Positions 9,974 to 20,500 of a DNA stretch of 64,000 nucleotides are shown piece after piece. Location: positions 1 to 64,000 of the forward strand of contig CAMDLT010000010.1 in the NCBI GenBank assembly GCA_945901855.1, written 5' to 3'. The stretch is from Asaia bogorensis (GTDB lineage Bacteria > Pseudomonadota > Alphaproteobacteria > CACIAM-22H2). Under the pieces are notes generated by a model. The model did not search any database. It was not told the DNA's origin and was given only the letters and a program-made list of their open reading frames with translations. Every line of letters begins with the position of its first letter. Positions within the stretch are counted from its first letter, which is position 1. Made by a program: the position numbers and the translations under genes.

Positions 9974-10900
9974 CTAATCTTTACGCTGGGCAAGCCATTT
10001 GAGCGTTCGCTCGAGCCCCGCCTCCAGCAAAACCTGCGGCGCCCAGCCGACGCGGCGCAGCTTGGTGCAGTCGCTCAGCGATAGGCGGATATCGCCCGCC
10101 CGCGGCGGCGCAAAGATCGGATCCGCAGCCGAGCCCGCCAGACGCTGCAAGGTCTTGGCAAGATCGAGCACGCTGGTCGAAACGCCTGTGCCGACATTGA
10201 AGATCGGGGCGTCGGTGCTGGCAGCTTCGAGCCCGGCGCGCAAAGCGGCCACGACGTCCGCGACATAGACGAAGTCGCGCGCCTGGGCGCCGTCGCCAAG
10301 AATGGTGCAGGGTTGGCCCGCTTGCACGCGGGCCGCGAAGATCGAGATCACGCCCGAATACGGGCTCGCCGGATCTTGGCGCGGCCCAAAGACGTTGAAA
10401 AACCGGAACCCTGCCGTCGGCACGCCATGCACTGTTCCCGCCACGCGGGCGTGCAATTCGCAGCCGAGCTTGTCGGCGCCGTAGGCCGAGAGCGGGCGCA
10501 CGGCACTGTCTTCGCGCAGCGGCAAGTTCGGGTTGTCGCCAAAAACCGCCGCCGACGAAGCGTAGACGACCGGAATGCGCCCGCTGCGGCGCGCCGCATC
10601 GAACACGCGGATCGCGCCCGTCAGGTTCGCGCGGTGCGTCCCCGCCCAATCTTCGTTGCTGCGCTGCACCGACGCAACCGCCGCCAGATGCACAATCCCG
10701 TCCGCCCCGTCGGCGGCCGCATCGACCGCACCCGCATCGCCCACGTCGCCCGCCAAGAACGCGACGCGCGGATCGAGATTGGCGCGGTTTCCGGTCGACA
10801 GATCATCGAGCACGCGCACGCGGTCGCCCGCCGCCAGCAAAGCGTCGCACACGTGCGAGCCGATAAAACCGGCGCCGCCGGTCACGAGGATTGTCGCCAT
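9974..10900 (-). CDS. NAD-dependent sugar epimerase (GalE/PelX-like), downstream end of the pel operon
   Basis: MATILVTGGAGFIGSHVCDALL, SAYGADK (YxxxK), FFNVFGPRQDP, RDFVYVADVV of extended SDR epimerases; 3 nt from pelG. Confidence 0.85.
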   Translation of the reverse strand: MATILVTGGAGFIGSHVCDALLAAGDRVRVLDDLSTGNRANLDPRVAFLAGDVGDAGAVDAAADGADGIVHLAAVASVQRSNEDWAGTHRANLTGAIRVFDAARRSGRIPVVYASSAAVFGDNPNLPLREDSAVRPLSAYGADKLGCELHARVAGTVHGVPTAGFRFFNVFGPRQDPASPYSGVISIFAARVQAGQPCTILGDGAQARDFVYVADVVAALRAGLEAASTDAPIFNVGTGVSTSVLDLAKTLQRLAGSAADPIFAPPRAGDIRLSLSDCTKLRRVGWAPQVLLEAGLERTLKWLAQRKD

Positions 10901-10902
10901 GC

Positions 10903-12294
10903 TCAGTCCGCTTTCTGCACGCGAATGGAAGGGTTGGACTCGATGAAGGAGAGGTACGGCAAGTTCGCCAGTTTGCGCAGCAGGATCGTGTAGCCGATCA
11001 TGAAACTGGCGAGGGCCGACAAGAAATAGCCGTAGCCGTACCAAGCGAAGCCCGCAACGAGCGTACCGAAGGTGAGGACCGTGTTGGCGATCAGAAAAAA
11101 GACGACCAGCTTGAGGGCCAGCATGCGCAGATCGAAATACGCGAACACGATCAGCACGAACAAAAGCAGCGAATGGAACAAAGCGCCCAGCACGCCCAAA
11201 CGGAACATGCCCATTTCCGCGAAGCTGACACCAAGCGCCACGAACAGCGTCGGCGCGAGCAGGATCGCCAGATACGTGAGCGCCCCCTGCAGCACGATCA
11301 GCACGCGGAATCCCTCGCCCACCGTGTCGATCAGATCGAGTTGGGCGGCGCGGATGCGGGCCCAAGTGCCGTGCTTGCGGATCTGGTCGAAAAAAACGAG
11401 ATAGCGGTCGAAGAACGCCGTCTCGACGATCAGCACGAACATCGCCATCGCGGGCAGGATCGTGAGGTAGGCCAAAAACATCGCGCTGTCGTAGAGCGGA
11501 TACGACACCAGCACGCCCGCCTCGACCGTGCGGCCCGGCTCGAGCCACATGATCCATTTGTCGACCCAAATCGCCAGATTGTAGGCGAGCGCAGTTGCCG
11601 CCAGATCCCAGTAGCGGCGAAAATACGCCACGAACGCAAACGGCTTCAGCACGGGATAGGGATATTCAGCGAAAATCCGCGCGATCAGCGCAAACACCAC
11701 GATGCAAAGTCCGATCGTGAAGCCCGACAGCAACCCCGCAGCGCCATAAGGCGCAAGCGCCAGTCCCGCCGCCAACCCGCACGCCATGCCGACGATGAAG
11801 GCGAAGGTGATGGCGCGAAAATCCTTGAGCGTGGACAAGAACACGCCCGCCACCCACAACGCCGCCGTCGCTAGGTAGCTCGCGATCGCAGCAAGACGAA
11901 CCTCGAGCGTGGCGTCGATCGCAAAACCGTAAAGACCGATCGCCAGCGGCATCTGCGTGGCCGCCATCACGGCCAAGGCGCCCAGCAGCATGCCGGGGCC
12001 TTCGCTGACGTTCCGCTCGTAGATACGGTCGGCCAAATACCGCGTCACCACGATCGCCACGGGGCCAGCGAGCGTGAGCGAGAAACCAAAATTGTAGATC
12101 ACGACAATGCGGAAAATCGCGACGTCGGAATCGTCGGCAAGCCCCCCGGCCATCACCGACAACGTGCCGAGCGACAGGATCGTGACGAGCCACGGCCCGG
12201 CAGCCACGAGCGTCGCGTGCATGAATGCGCGCAGCGTGCCGAGCAGATCGTCGCCCTTGGCAAGTTCGCGCAGCGAAAAACCGATGCCCGCCAT
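10903..12294 (-). CDS. pelG: PelG-family membrane polysaccharide transporter
   Basis: MAGIGFSLRELAKGDDLLGTLRAFMHATLVAAGPWLVTILSLG is a characteristic PelG N-terminus; multi-TM; directly follows pelF. Confidence 0.92.
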   Translation of the reverse strand: MAGIGFSLRELAKGDDLLGTLRAFMHATLVAAGPWLVTILSLGTLSVMAGGLADDSDVAIFRIVVIYNFGFSLTLAGPVAIVVTRYLADRIYERNVSEGPGMLLGALAVMAATQMPLAIGLYGFAIDATLEVRLAAIASYLATAALWVAGVFLSTLKDFRAITFAFIVGMACGLAAGLALAPYGAAGLLSGFTIGLCIVVFALIARIFAEYPYPVLKPFAFVAYFRRYWDLAATALAYNLAIWVDKWIMWLEPGRTVEAGVLVSYPLYDSAMFLAYLTILPAMAMFVLIVETAFFDRYLVFFDQIRKHGTWARIRAAQLDLIDTVGEGFRVLIVLQGALTYLAILLAPTLFVALGVSFAEMGMFRLGVLGALFHSLLLFVLIVFAYFDLRMLALKLVVFFLIANTVLTFGTLVAGFAWYGYGYFLSALASFMIGYTILLRKLANLPYLSFIESNPSIRVQKAD

Positions 12295-13835
12295 CAGGCC
12301 GCCGCCCCCGCCGAACGTTGGCGCGTCGGCGCATCGCGGCAGGACTCGTAGAGCTCGCGGTAAATGCCGTCGATCGTCTTTTTGTTGTAGTAGAGCTCGA
12401 CGCGCCGCTTGATCGCGCTAGCGCAGCGTTCGTGCCATGCCTTGTCGCGAAGCAGGCGCACGAGGGCCCGACCCGTCGCGACCGAATCCGCAAGCCCCGT
12501 GATCTCGCCGCCGGGACCGAGTTTTTCAGTTTCGTCCGAGCGACCTTCGATCATTTCGCGGCACGCCCCAACGTCGGTCGCAACGGTCGGGACGCCCGCC
12601 GCACCGCCTTCCAAAATCACGAGCGGCTGGGCTTCCGATACCGATGTAAGCGCCAGCGCGTCGATCCGCCCGAGCCAGTCGGTCAATTTCTGTCGACCCA
12701 TAAATTTGAGCGTGCCCTCGAGCTTCAACAGCTTCACGAGGTCGCGGCATTCGGCGGCGTAGGCGGGATCTTCGTCCTCCGGGCCCAGCACCAAAGCTTC
12801 GAGATCGGGCACGTCGCGCAAAGCCACCGCCACCGCGCGAATGAAGGTTTTAACGTCCTTGATCGGCACGACGCGCCCGATCAGCGCCACGGTCGGTCGG
12901 CGGCCTTTGTCCGCGCGCGGGACGGCTGCGTAGAGGTCGTAGTCGATGCCGTTGGGAATGACGCGCAAAAGGTCGGACGCAGCCCCGTCGCGCCGCTGCA
13001 TAGCCTGGTTGCCTTCGTAGAGCGTCACGATCGCGTGCGCCGACGAATAGACGCAGCGCGAATAGGCCACGAAGGTGTCGATCCACAGATCTTTGAGCGT
13101 GCGTCGTCCGCGCTCGACCGCCAACATGCGCAATCGGCCCGAAGCGAGCCAATCGGCCATCGTGATTTCGATGCGCCGTTCGTTCGTGTAGATGCCGTGC
13201 TCGGTGACGAAGCACGGCCGCCCCGTTTCGATCGACGCCCGCGCGGCCATGAGCCCGGCATAGCCTGTCGAAATCGTGTGGTAGACGCGCGCTTGCGGCA
13301 GCGGCGCCAGCAAAGCCGCGAACAGGCCGCCAAGCTGGGCGCGCCAAGTCCAAAAATAGTCGAGGAACGAGCCGTCCGGAACGCTGCCATGGTACATGCG
13401 CACGAGCGCGTTCCAGGCCGTCTGTGAATTCAGCAGCGCGTCGGCGCCGATGCGTCCGCGAAAGGGGGCCAGCAAGCGCACGACCTCCGCCAGATCCTCG
13501 ATGCCGCCGCGCGCCTGGATCGCCAGCAGCGGCGGCTCGAGGGCCGCAAAGAGCTTGGCAAGCCCGCGCACGAAGCGCGGCCCTTGCGCCGGCTGCTGCA
13601 GATAGACGTGCGTAAGGCCCACGACATTTTCGGCGATCGGATATTTGAATTCGCGTTCCTTGCGGTCGGCCAACAGCGACACGCAATGGAACGTCAAATG
13701 CGGCTGCGCCCGAATGAGGTCGTTGACCCAGGTCGACACGCCCCCCGAAATGTAGGGATAGGTGCCCTCGAGCAGCAGGCAGACATCCGCGCTTGGGAAG
13801 GTCGAAAAATCTTTATTGGGCAGCCCTCCGTTCAT
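12294..13835 (-). CDS. pelF: PelF-family GT4 glycosyltransferase
   Basis: SADVCLLLEGTYPYISGGVSTWVNDLIRAQPHLTF is characteristic of PelF; retaining GT C-terminal region with SEAQPLVILEGGAAGVPTVATDVGACREMI. Confidence 0.94.
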   Translation of the reverse strand: MNGGLPNKDFSTFPSADVCLLLEGTYPYISGGVSTWVNDLIRAQPHLTFHCVSLLADRKEREFKYPIAENVVGLTHVYLQQPAQGPRFVRGLAKLFAALEPPLLAIQARGGIEDLAEVVRLLAPFRGRIGADALLNSQTAWNALVRMYHGSVPDGSFLDYFWTWRAQLGGLFAALLAPLPQARVYHTISTGYAGLMAARASIETGRPCFVTEHGIYTNERRIEITMADWLASGRLRMLAVERGRRTLKDLWIDTFVAYSRCVYSSAHAIVTLYEGNQAMQRRDGAASDLLRVIPNGIDYDLYAAVPRADKGRRPTVALIGRVVPIKDVKTFIRAVAVALRDVPDLEALVLGPEDEDPAYAAECRDLVKLLKLEGTLKFMGRQKLTDWLGRIDALALTSVSEAQPLVILEGGAAGVPTVATDVGACREMIEGRSDETEKLGPGGEITGLADSVATGRALVRLLRDKAWHERCASAIKRRVELYYNKKTIDGIYRELYESCRDAPTRQRSAGAAA

Positions 13836-14962
13836 GCCGCGCGCTCCCGGCCCCACAGGCGGGCCGCATCGCGCAAAATCGGATCGGCGGCCTCGTCCTT
13901 GTCGAGTAGCGGCGCCAAGCGCTGGGCAACCGCGCGCAAGCGATCGAAGGCGCGCAACTGGAACAGGCACTCGAGATACCATATCGCGCCGGTCTGCGGC
14001 AGGCGCCCGCCTTCGGCCGAACGTGCCAGCAGCGCGCTTGCCTCGGCATGGCGGCCGACCCGCACAAGCAGTCGGCCTTTGGCAAGTTCAAGTGCGCCAT
14101 TGTCAGGCGTGCGTTCGAGCGCCGCCGAATAGAGCGCCAGCGCGCGCGCGCGGTTTTCGTCCTGGCGGTCCGCATCGAGCAGCCCCGTAAATGCGTAGTC
14201 GTCGTAGTGGCGTGCGGCTGCGCCGATCAGCGGCGCATCGCCCGGTCGGCGAGCCATCTCCTGCTCGAGATCGACCGATCGGCGCACGAACCGCTGTTCG
14301 ATCTGGGCCACCGCCGTTGCAGCCTGCACGCGGATCGCAGGCTCCTCATGCGCCAACGCAGCTTTGAGGGCGGGCGCAAACGCAGGCTTGAAATAGGCCG
14401 CAATCAGCGCCAGCAAGGCTTGCTTCTGGTCGAACGTGCCAAACGACAGGATGTCGGTAAACGAGGAGATCGAACGCGCCGACGCATCGTCGTCGGTGCC
14501 GCTCGCCACGATTTCCTGGAACAACGCACGGGCGCTCTCGACCTTCTGTTCGGGAAACAAGGCGGCATACCACTCTTCGAAATCGGTGGCGTTGCGCCGG
14601 AAAATCGCGAACAGCACCGCGCACAGCGCCGTGCCGCAGGCCCCGAACGGTCCCGCGAGCGCCGCCGATCCGAGCAGCAGATACGGCAGCCGCAGATCGC
14701 GCTTGCGTCGGGCCACCGTCCAGCACCACAGGCCGAGAACGGCAACCGCACCGGCATGCACGCCCAACGCCGCCAACGCCCCGACATGCCCCGCGATCGC
14801 CGCATACCAGCCCACAGCGATGCTGGCGGCAGCGGACGATCCCAGCAGAACGGTTTCCGCGACCGGCGCGGAATCCGCAAGCGACGACAAGCGCGCGAGT
14901 GCTGCCGCGTGTTCGCGGTCGCGTCGTCCCTGCCGTCGTTCGCTGGTTGCGCTCTGACTCAA
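13832..14962 (-). CDS. pelE: PelE-like membrane protein with TPR-type C-terminus
   Basis: Two hydrophobic segments, then helical repeat region; position between pelD and pelF. Probable TTG start at 14962 overlapping the pelD stop. Confidence 0.75.
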   Translation of the reverse strand: MSQSATSERRQGRRDREHAAALARLSSLADSAPVAETVLLGSSAAASIAVGWYAAIAGHVGALAALGVHAGAVAVLGLWCWTVARRKRDLRLPYLLLGSAALAGPFGACGTALCAVLFAIFRRNATDFEEWYAALFPEQKVESARALFQEIVASGTDDDASARSISSFTDILSFGTFDQKQALLALIAAYFKPAFAPALKAALAHEEPAIRVQAATAVAQIEQRFVRRSVDLEQEMARRPGDAPLIGAAARHYDDYAFTGLLDADRQDENRARALALYSAALERTPDNGALELAKGRLLVRVGRHAEASALLARSAEGGRLPQTGAIWYLECLFQLRAFDRLRAVAQRLAPLLDKDEAADPILRDAARLWGRERAA

Positions 14963-15948
14963 GATTTCCCGGCCTCCCGCCCAGCGCGCGCCGCGTTGGC
15001 GTAGGCCGTGCCGATCCATTCGCACAGCAGGCGGAAGTTTTCGATGGTCGTGGCCGTAAGATCGAGAAAACCCATCTCCTCGATCTTGAGCATGCCGATC
15101 ACTTCCTGGGTATCAACATTGAGAAGCGGCGCGGCGAGAAGCCCTTCGCCGCGCAGCACGGCATCGTCGGCAGCCAGAGCGGCCACGAGCGTTCGCCTGG
15201 AACCGACGATCGCCTGGAACAGCGCTGACTGGCCGTCGAAGTCGGCTGCGTTGCGCGTCTCGTTTTTCTCCCAGCCCTCGTTCATGGCCATGACCAGCGT
15301 TTCGCCGCGCAGCAAAAACAGCGAATAGCGTCTTGGCGCCATAACCGTGCGCACGAGGTCGCCAACGCCTGCCTCGATCTGGTTGACGGCCATCCGCTCG
15401 ATGCCTTTGGCCGCATTGTAGATCGCAAAGACCGTGCGCAGCTGGCCGGCAACGCGCGCTTCCAGCCCTTCGCGCCGCAGATCGAGTCGCCGGTAAGCAG
15501 CAGCGATCACATCCTCGCGTCGGCGCGACTGGGCGACGTCCTCGCGCAATTGGTCGCGCTCGCGCCGCATCCGGCCCTGCAACTCGCCGAACAGCACGGC
15601 TGCAATCGCCCAGAGCAACGGATCGAGCGTGGCGCGCAGCAGCCAAGCGTACAGGTCTTCGTCGAAGCCCTGGGCGGGCGTATTGCCGATGAGCAGCGCC
15701 GCACTGGCCGCCGCCACCGCAACGAGCGCCTCGCTGGTGCCGTACTGCACAGCACACAGCAGCACGATCGCCCAAAAAGGATGCGGTTTGACGTCCGCGA
15801 ACCGCGTGAAATCAAAAAACAGCAAGTCGATCGCCAGAGCGGAACCAAGGAACAGCGTAATTTCGACCAGCGCCGACTGGCGCAAGCCAAACAGCATTTT
15901 GGGTACGACCGGTGCAGGCGCTGTTGGGATAGAGGCTACATCCGCCAT
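14959..15948 (-). CDS. pelD: PelD-like inner-membrane protein with 4 TM and GAF domain, lacking the C-terminal degenerate GGDEF
   Basis: N-terminal TM block (LVEITLFLGSALAIDLLFFDF...), GAF-like region ending VIGMLKIEEMGFLDLTATTIENFRLLCEWIGTAYANA, stop shortly afterwards (329 aa). Confidence 0.82.
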   Translation of the reverse strand: MADVASIPTAPAPVVPKMLFGLRQSALVEITLFLGSALAIDLLFFDFTRFADVKPHPFWAIVLLCAVQYGTSEALVAVAAASAALLIGNTPAQGFDEDLYAWLLRATLDPLLWAIAAVLFGELQGRMRRERDQLREDVAQSRRREDVIAAAYRRLDLRREGLEARVAGQLRTVFAIYNAAKGIERMAVNQIEAGVGDLVRTVMAPRRYSLFLLRGETLVMAMNEGWEKNETRNAADFDGQSALFQAIVGSRRTLVAALAADDAVLRGEGLLAAPLLNVDTQEVIGMLKIEEMGFLDLTATTIENFRLLCEWIGTAYANAARAGREAGKS

Positions 15949-17528
15949 GTCAAAAATCCGCCGATGGTGATTGAAGCTGAAGAATCGCGGCCGACGCCGC
16001 GACCATAGAATCCGCGCAGCCCCGCTTGAAGCGCATCGTCGCCAAGCCAAGAAAGACTGGCCCCCGCCAACGGCCCACCACGATGGCCGTAGCGGTCGTA
16101 GGCTGGACCGGCCGAAACATCCGCGACGACCGGCCACTGGCTGTCGAACGCGCGCCGAAAATCGAGCATGTAGCCCGCCAGCAGCCCATGCACTTCGCGA
16201 TAGCGCAGCGGCACAGGCCGGAATTCCGTACCGGCTGCGGCCGGATCTTGCGCCCGCACGATGCGGAACGGGTACTCACCGTCGAACACGTACGCAAGCG
16301 AGGCTCCGTTTGCCAGACCATCGAGCGGCAAGCGGGCTTCCCCGTCGAGCGTGGCAGAACGCGCGCCATCGACATAGCCGGGCAGACTGTAACGGCTGAA
16401 ACCGCCACGCGCGCGCACCGACAAACCAACGAGCCACGGCCGCACATACTCGGCAGAAATCCGATCGCGCGTACCGTCGGCGACAATGCTTTCGGAAAAA
16501 TCCCAATAGGGTTTGGCAATTTCAATGCCGAGGCCATAGCGCGCCAAGTCACCGACGACTTCGCTCGAAAATCCAGCCCCCAGCCGGGCGGCATTGGCAA
16601 AGAGCTGGCCCTGCAAGCGCCCGCCATCCTCGTTGCGCCGCACAAGGCCGATGGCGCCGCGCTGGCGTCCGCCTTTGAAGGACGACGAATACCCGTTTGG
16701 GCGGCGCACGCCGGGGCTGTCGAGCAGCACCGTGTCGAAAACCGCCGTCGCGCGCCACACATCGCTGATCGGCGCTTCGATTGCCGTGCCGAGCGTATAG
16801 CGTTTTTCGGCCGCGCTGGTGCGGCGATACTCGGGTTCGACGCGCAAGCTTGGCGCATCGGCGCGCGACAACTCGGCACGGGCACGCGCGATCTCGGCAT
16901 TGTCGGGATCAAGCAGGTCGGCGCGCGCGAGCAAAGCGGCCGCGCGCATCGGCCGACCGATCTGACGCTCGACGGCCGCCCATTGCTGAAGCGTATCGGC
17001 ATCGTTGGGATCTTGCTCGGCCAGTCGGGCGAGGCGCCCGCGCGCAATGTCGCTCTTGCCGGTCTGCGATTCGAGACTCGCGCGCAGCCGCTCGAGCCGA
17101 CGCTCGGCGCGCTCCACCACGATGCCGTCGGGTGCGGTTTCGTCGGCCACCGGCCGCTCAGGCACGCGCAGCACCAGAACGACGCTCTCGTTCGCGCCCG
17201 TCCCCTCGCGGCGCATCGTCGCGACGGTGCCGGACGTGCCAACAATCAGCAGCGTATCGAAACCCGTGCTCGCCGTTTCGACGAACCGGGCGAGGTCGCG
17301 CTGCAGATCGCGCGCCTCGAGCGCCGCCACAGGACCGTCGAAACGCAGCAGCGCTTCGCGCCCGCTCATCTCGAGGCGCACAGCAACGGGCGGGACCCAT
17401 GCGATGCGCACATTGGCAAGCGGCCCCTCGCTCGACCAGGTAAGCTCCAATCGCACAGGCGGCGTCTGTGCCAGAACGTCGCCCGACGCCAGCAGCGCCA
17501 GCAACATTGCGAACCAGACGCGCCTCAC
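15936..17528 (-). CDS. PelB-like outer-membrane porin as a separate gene
   Basis: Signal peptide, short TPR-like stretch, then amphipathic beta-strand-rich C-terminus ending ITIGGFLTWRM; sits where the PelB porin domain is expected. Confidence 0.75.
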   Translation of the reverse strand: MRRVWFAMLLALLASGDVLAQTPPVRLELTWSSEGPLANVRIAWVPPVAVRLEMSGREALLRFDGPVAALEARDLQRDLARFVETASTGFDTLLIVGTSGTVATMRREGTGANESVVLVLRVPERPVADETAPDGIVVERAERRLERLRASLESQTGKSDIARGRLARLAEQDPNDADTLQQWAAVERQIGRPMRAAALLARADLLDPDNAEIARARAELSRADAPSLRVEPEYRRTSAAEKRYTLGTAIEAPISDVWRATAVFDTVLLDSPGVRRPNGYSSSFKGGRQRGAIGLVRRNEDGGRLQGQLFANAARLGAGFSSEVVGDLARYGLGIEIAKPYWDFSESIVADGTRDRISAEYVRPWLVGLSVRARGGFSRYSLPGYVDGARSATLDGEARLPLDGLANGASLAYVFDGEYPFRIVRAQDPAAAGTEFRPVPLRYREVHGLLAGYMLDFRRAFDSQWPVVADVSAGPAYDRYGHRGGPLAGASLSWLGDDALQAGLRGFYGRGVGRDSSASITIGGFLTWRM

Positions 17529-20500
17529 GACCGGCCCTCCAGCACACTGCGCGCTTCGGCGGTGCGACCAAGTTCGATCAGCACGCCCGCATAGTCGGCG
17601 CGCAGATCGAGGTTCCGGGGCTGCTCGCGCAGCAGTTGCTTGAACAGTGCCAGCGATTCGTCGAACTTGGCCAAACGGTAGAGCGCGTAGGCCTTCGCCG
17701 CGCGCGCAAACACCGGCGCTTGGTCGAGACGGTCGATTGTCGCGATCGCAGCCTCATGGTGCGGTTGCGCAGCCGCGCGATCGCGCAATCGCACGAGCGT
17801 TTCGGCAAATGCGTAATGGACCTCCCAGTCGACTTGGTTCGGTCCCGCAAGATAGCGCCCGAGCAGATCGCGTGCGCGCGGCGAGTCGCCGTCGGCAAAG
17901 GCTTGGAGCCCTGCAGCTCTTTGGCCTGCAGGCCGCGAAGGCTCGAGCAAGTAGAGCCGGTCGAAAGCTTGGCGCGCCAAATCGGCGCGTCCAAGAGCTT
18001 GCGAAAGTTCGCCTTGACGCTGCACCAGATTCGGATCGGATTCACGCGGGATGCGCGCGGCCAGCAGGCGCGCTGCCGCCACCCTGTCGCCCACAGCGAT
18101 ATAGGCTTCGCTTGCGGCGACGGTTGCGGCGCCGCCCGCGCGATCGGGCCTGGCAGCATCGGCTTCGAGCAGCGTTGCCGCGCGCCGCGGCGCGCCGGCA
18201 TTAAGCAAAACCTGCACCCAGCCCAAGCGCACGGCTCCGTCAGCGGCACGCGCCTGGGCTTCGATCCAGTCGAGTTGCGCAGGCTCCGGACGCGGCCCCA
18301 TCAAGAATAGCACCTGTTGCGCATCGGGTGCGTCCGCCGGACCACCTTCGGCCATCGACTGAAACAGAGCGAGCGCCGCCGCTTTGTCGCTCAGATCGAG
18401 CAGGCGAAACCCGAGGGCACGGCGCTGGGTTGGCGCCAATGCCGTCTCTTGCGCACGACGCAGCAAACTTGCGCGCAATTCGTCGCGCAAATTGGCGCGC
18501 TCGAGAGCGATATCGAGCGCATCCTGCCACTCACCGCCGAAATCGCTTGCCATGCGACGCAGCGCGTCCAGCGAGCGGGCGGGCGCAACGTCCAGCAACG
18601 CATATGCCGCTTGCGCCCGCGCCCCGCGCGCCAAGCTCGCGTCGCTTGCCAGCCCTTCCAGCATGTCGACGAGCGCCCCTTGGCGACCGGCCGCACGCGC
18701 CGCCGATACATACGCGCCGAGCCATTCGTCGGGCCCGCGGCGCGCGCGGCGCGCGAGTTCGGGCAACGCGTCGTCCCAAGCGCGCTGGTCGATCAGCGCA
18801 TAAAGCGCTTCCTCGCGCGCGGTCGGCGGCAGATTCACGTCGCCCAGTCGCGTCCGCCAATAGCCGCGCAATTCGGTTCGCGCATTCGCATCGGTTCGCG
18901 CGGTTTGGGCCAGCGCTTCGCGGTAGAGAAATTCGATTTCGGCAGTGCCCTGTTCGGCGCGCAAATCGCGCGCTTGTGCCAGCGCCTCGCCCGACCGACC
19001 AGCCGCAAGCGCCGCCTGTGCCAGCCGCAATCGGGCCGCCAATGTCGGCCCTTCGAAGGCCAGTAAGCGCCTAGCGGCAGCCAGTTGCAGGATTGCCGAT
19101 TTGGTATCGGCGCCGATGAAAAACAGATCGTTGAGCACCTGGGCGGGCAGTGCCATCGCGTTGGTATCGAGCCAGCCAGCAACGCTGCGGTCGCGCCCTG
19201 CCATCGCATTTGTGAGCGCCCAGCCGATCGCTGCCGCGCGCGAGTTCGGACGTTCGAGGCGCAACCGCTCGAACGTTGCGGCGCCGTCGGTCGCGCGCCT
19301 CAGTGTCAAATAAAGTTGCGCCATGTCGCCGATCGCCGTTTCGGGCAGGTCAGCTGCGTTTGCCACGCTTTCGAGAATGCGTAGCGCACGCGCAGGCAGA
19401 TCTAGCTCGGCCAGGATGCCGACCAACGCCAAGGCGGCATCGAGCGCGAGGGGCGTTTGCCCGCGTGCCTGATCGCCCCCCTGCGCAGCCGCCCGATCAA
19501 CTGCCCGCAACGCCTGCGCGCGGTCGCCTACCGCCAGATACATGCGCGCGGCCAGCACAGGTTCCTCCGCCAAACGCGTCGGATCGATCCGACGCGCGAT
19601 CGCTTGCAGCAGGCTCGACTGGCCGCGGTCCAGCGCTTGCGCCACAAGCTGCAGCAACGCTGAAGTCGCAAGCGCATCGGGATCGAGCGCGGCGGCCAGC
19701 GCTACCGCCGGGGCATCGCGGCCGGATGCGAAACCGAATTCTACGAGCTGGGCCAAATGGCGCGGCTGAAATCCCGCTGTGCCGCGTGCAAGTTGCTGAT
19801 CGAACAGGCGTCCCACCAGCGGCAGGGACGGCGCGTCGGCTGCGACGCGCATCAGCGCAAGATTGACGTCCGCATCCGCGCCCAGCCGCGACTCAATCGG
19901 CGCCAAGGCGCGGAGCGCATCGGCTGCCCGGTCTTGGCCCAGAAAAGCCACCGCAATGGCACCGACGATCGGCGGCATTGGCGCTGTCGCCAATCTTGCT
20001 TGTGCCAGTGCAACCGCGCGGGCCGGGTCTGGCATTTCGAGCGCTACGACGATCGCAAGTTCGAGCACGCTTGGACCGAGCGCGTTGGGAAACCGTTCGA
20101 CCAAATCGGCGAGGGTTGCGCTGGCCTCGGCAAACGCCCGGCGACCCGCCTGCATTTGGGCCAGCTCGACAAAATCGGCAGGCTCCGCATCGGGCAGCGC
20201 GACGAGTTGGATCAAGCTCTCGATCTGCAGATCGTCCTCGCCCGCGAAACTCGCGAGCGCCGAAAGCTCTCGCAACCCAGCAAGCGTTGGCTCCAGGCGC
20301 GTCAGTTCGACCAGGTTCGTGCGCCGCACCGCATCGCGCCCTGCCCAGCGCAGATAGATTTGGAGCAGTTTGCGGGTCTCGATCGTATCGGCGCGTTCGA
20401 GCGCCCCGTCGGCGAGCAACCCGTCGAGCATGGCGATCGCGCGATCCAAATCACCTTGCTGGGCATAAAGACGGGCAAGCGGCGCAACCGTTGCGACTTG

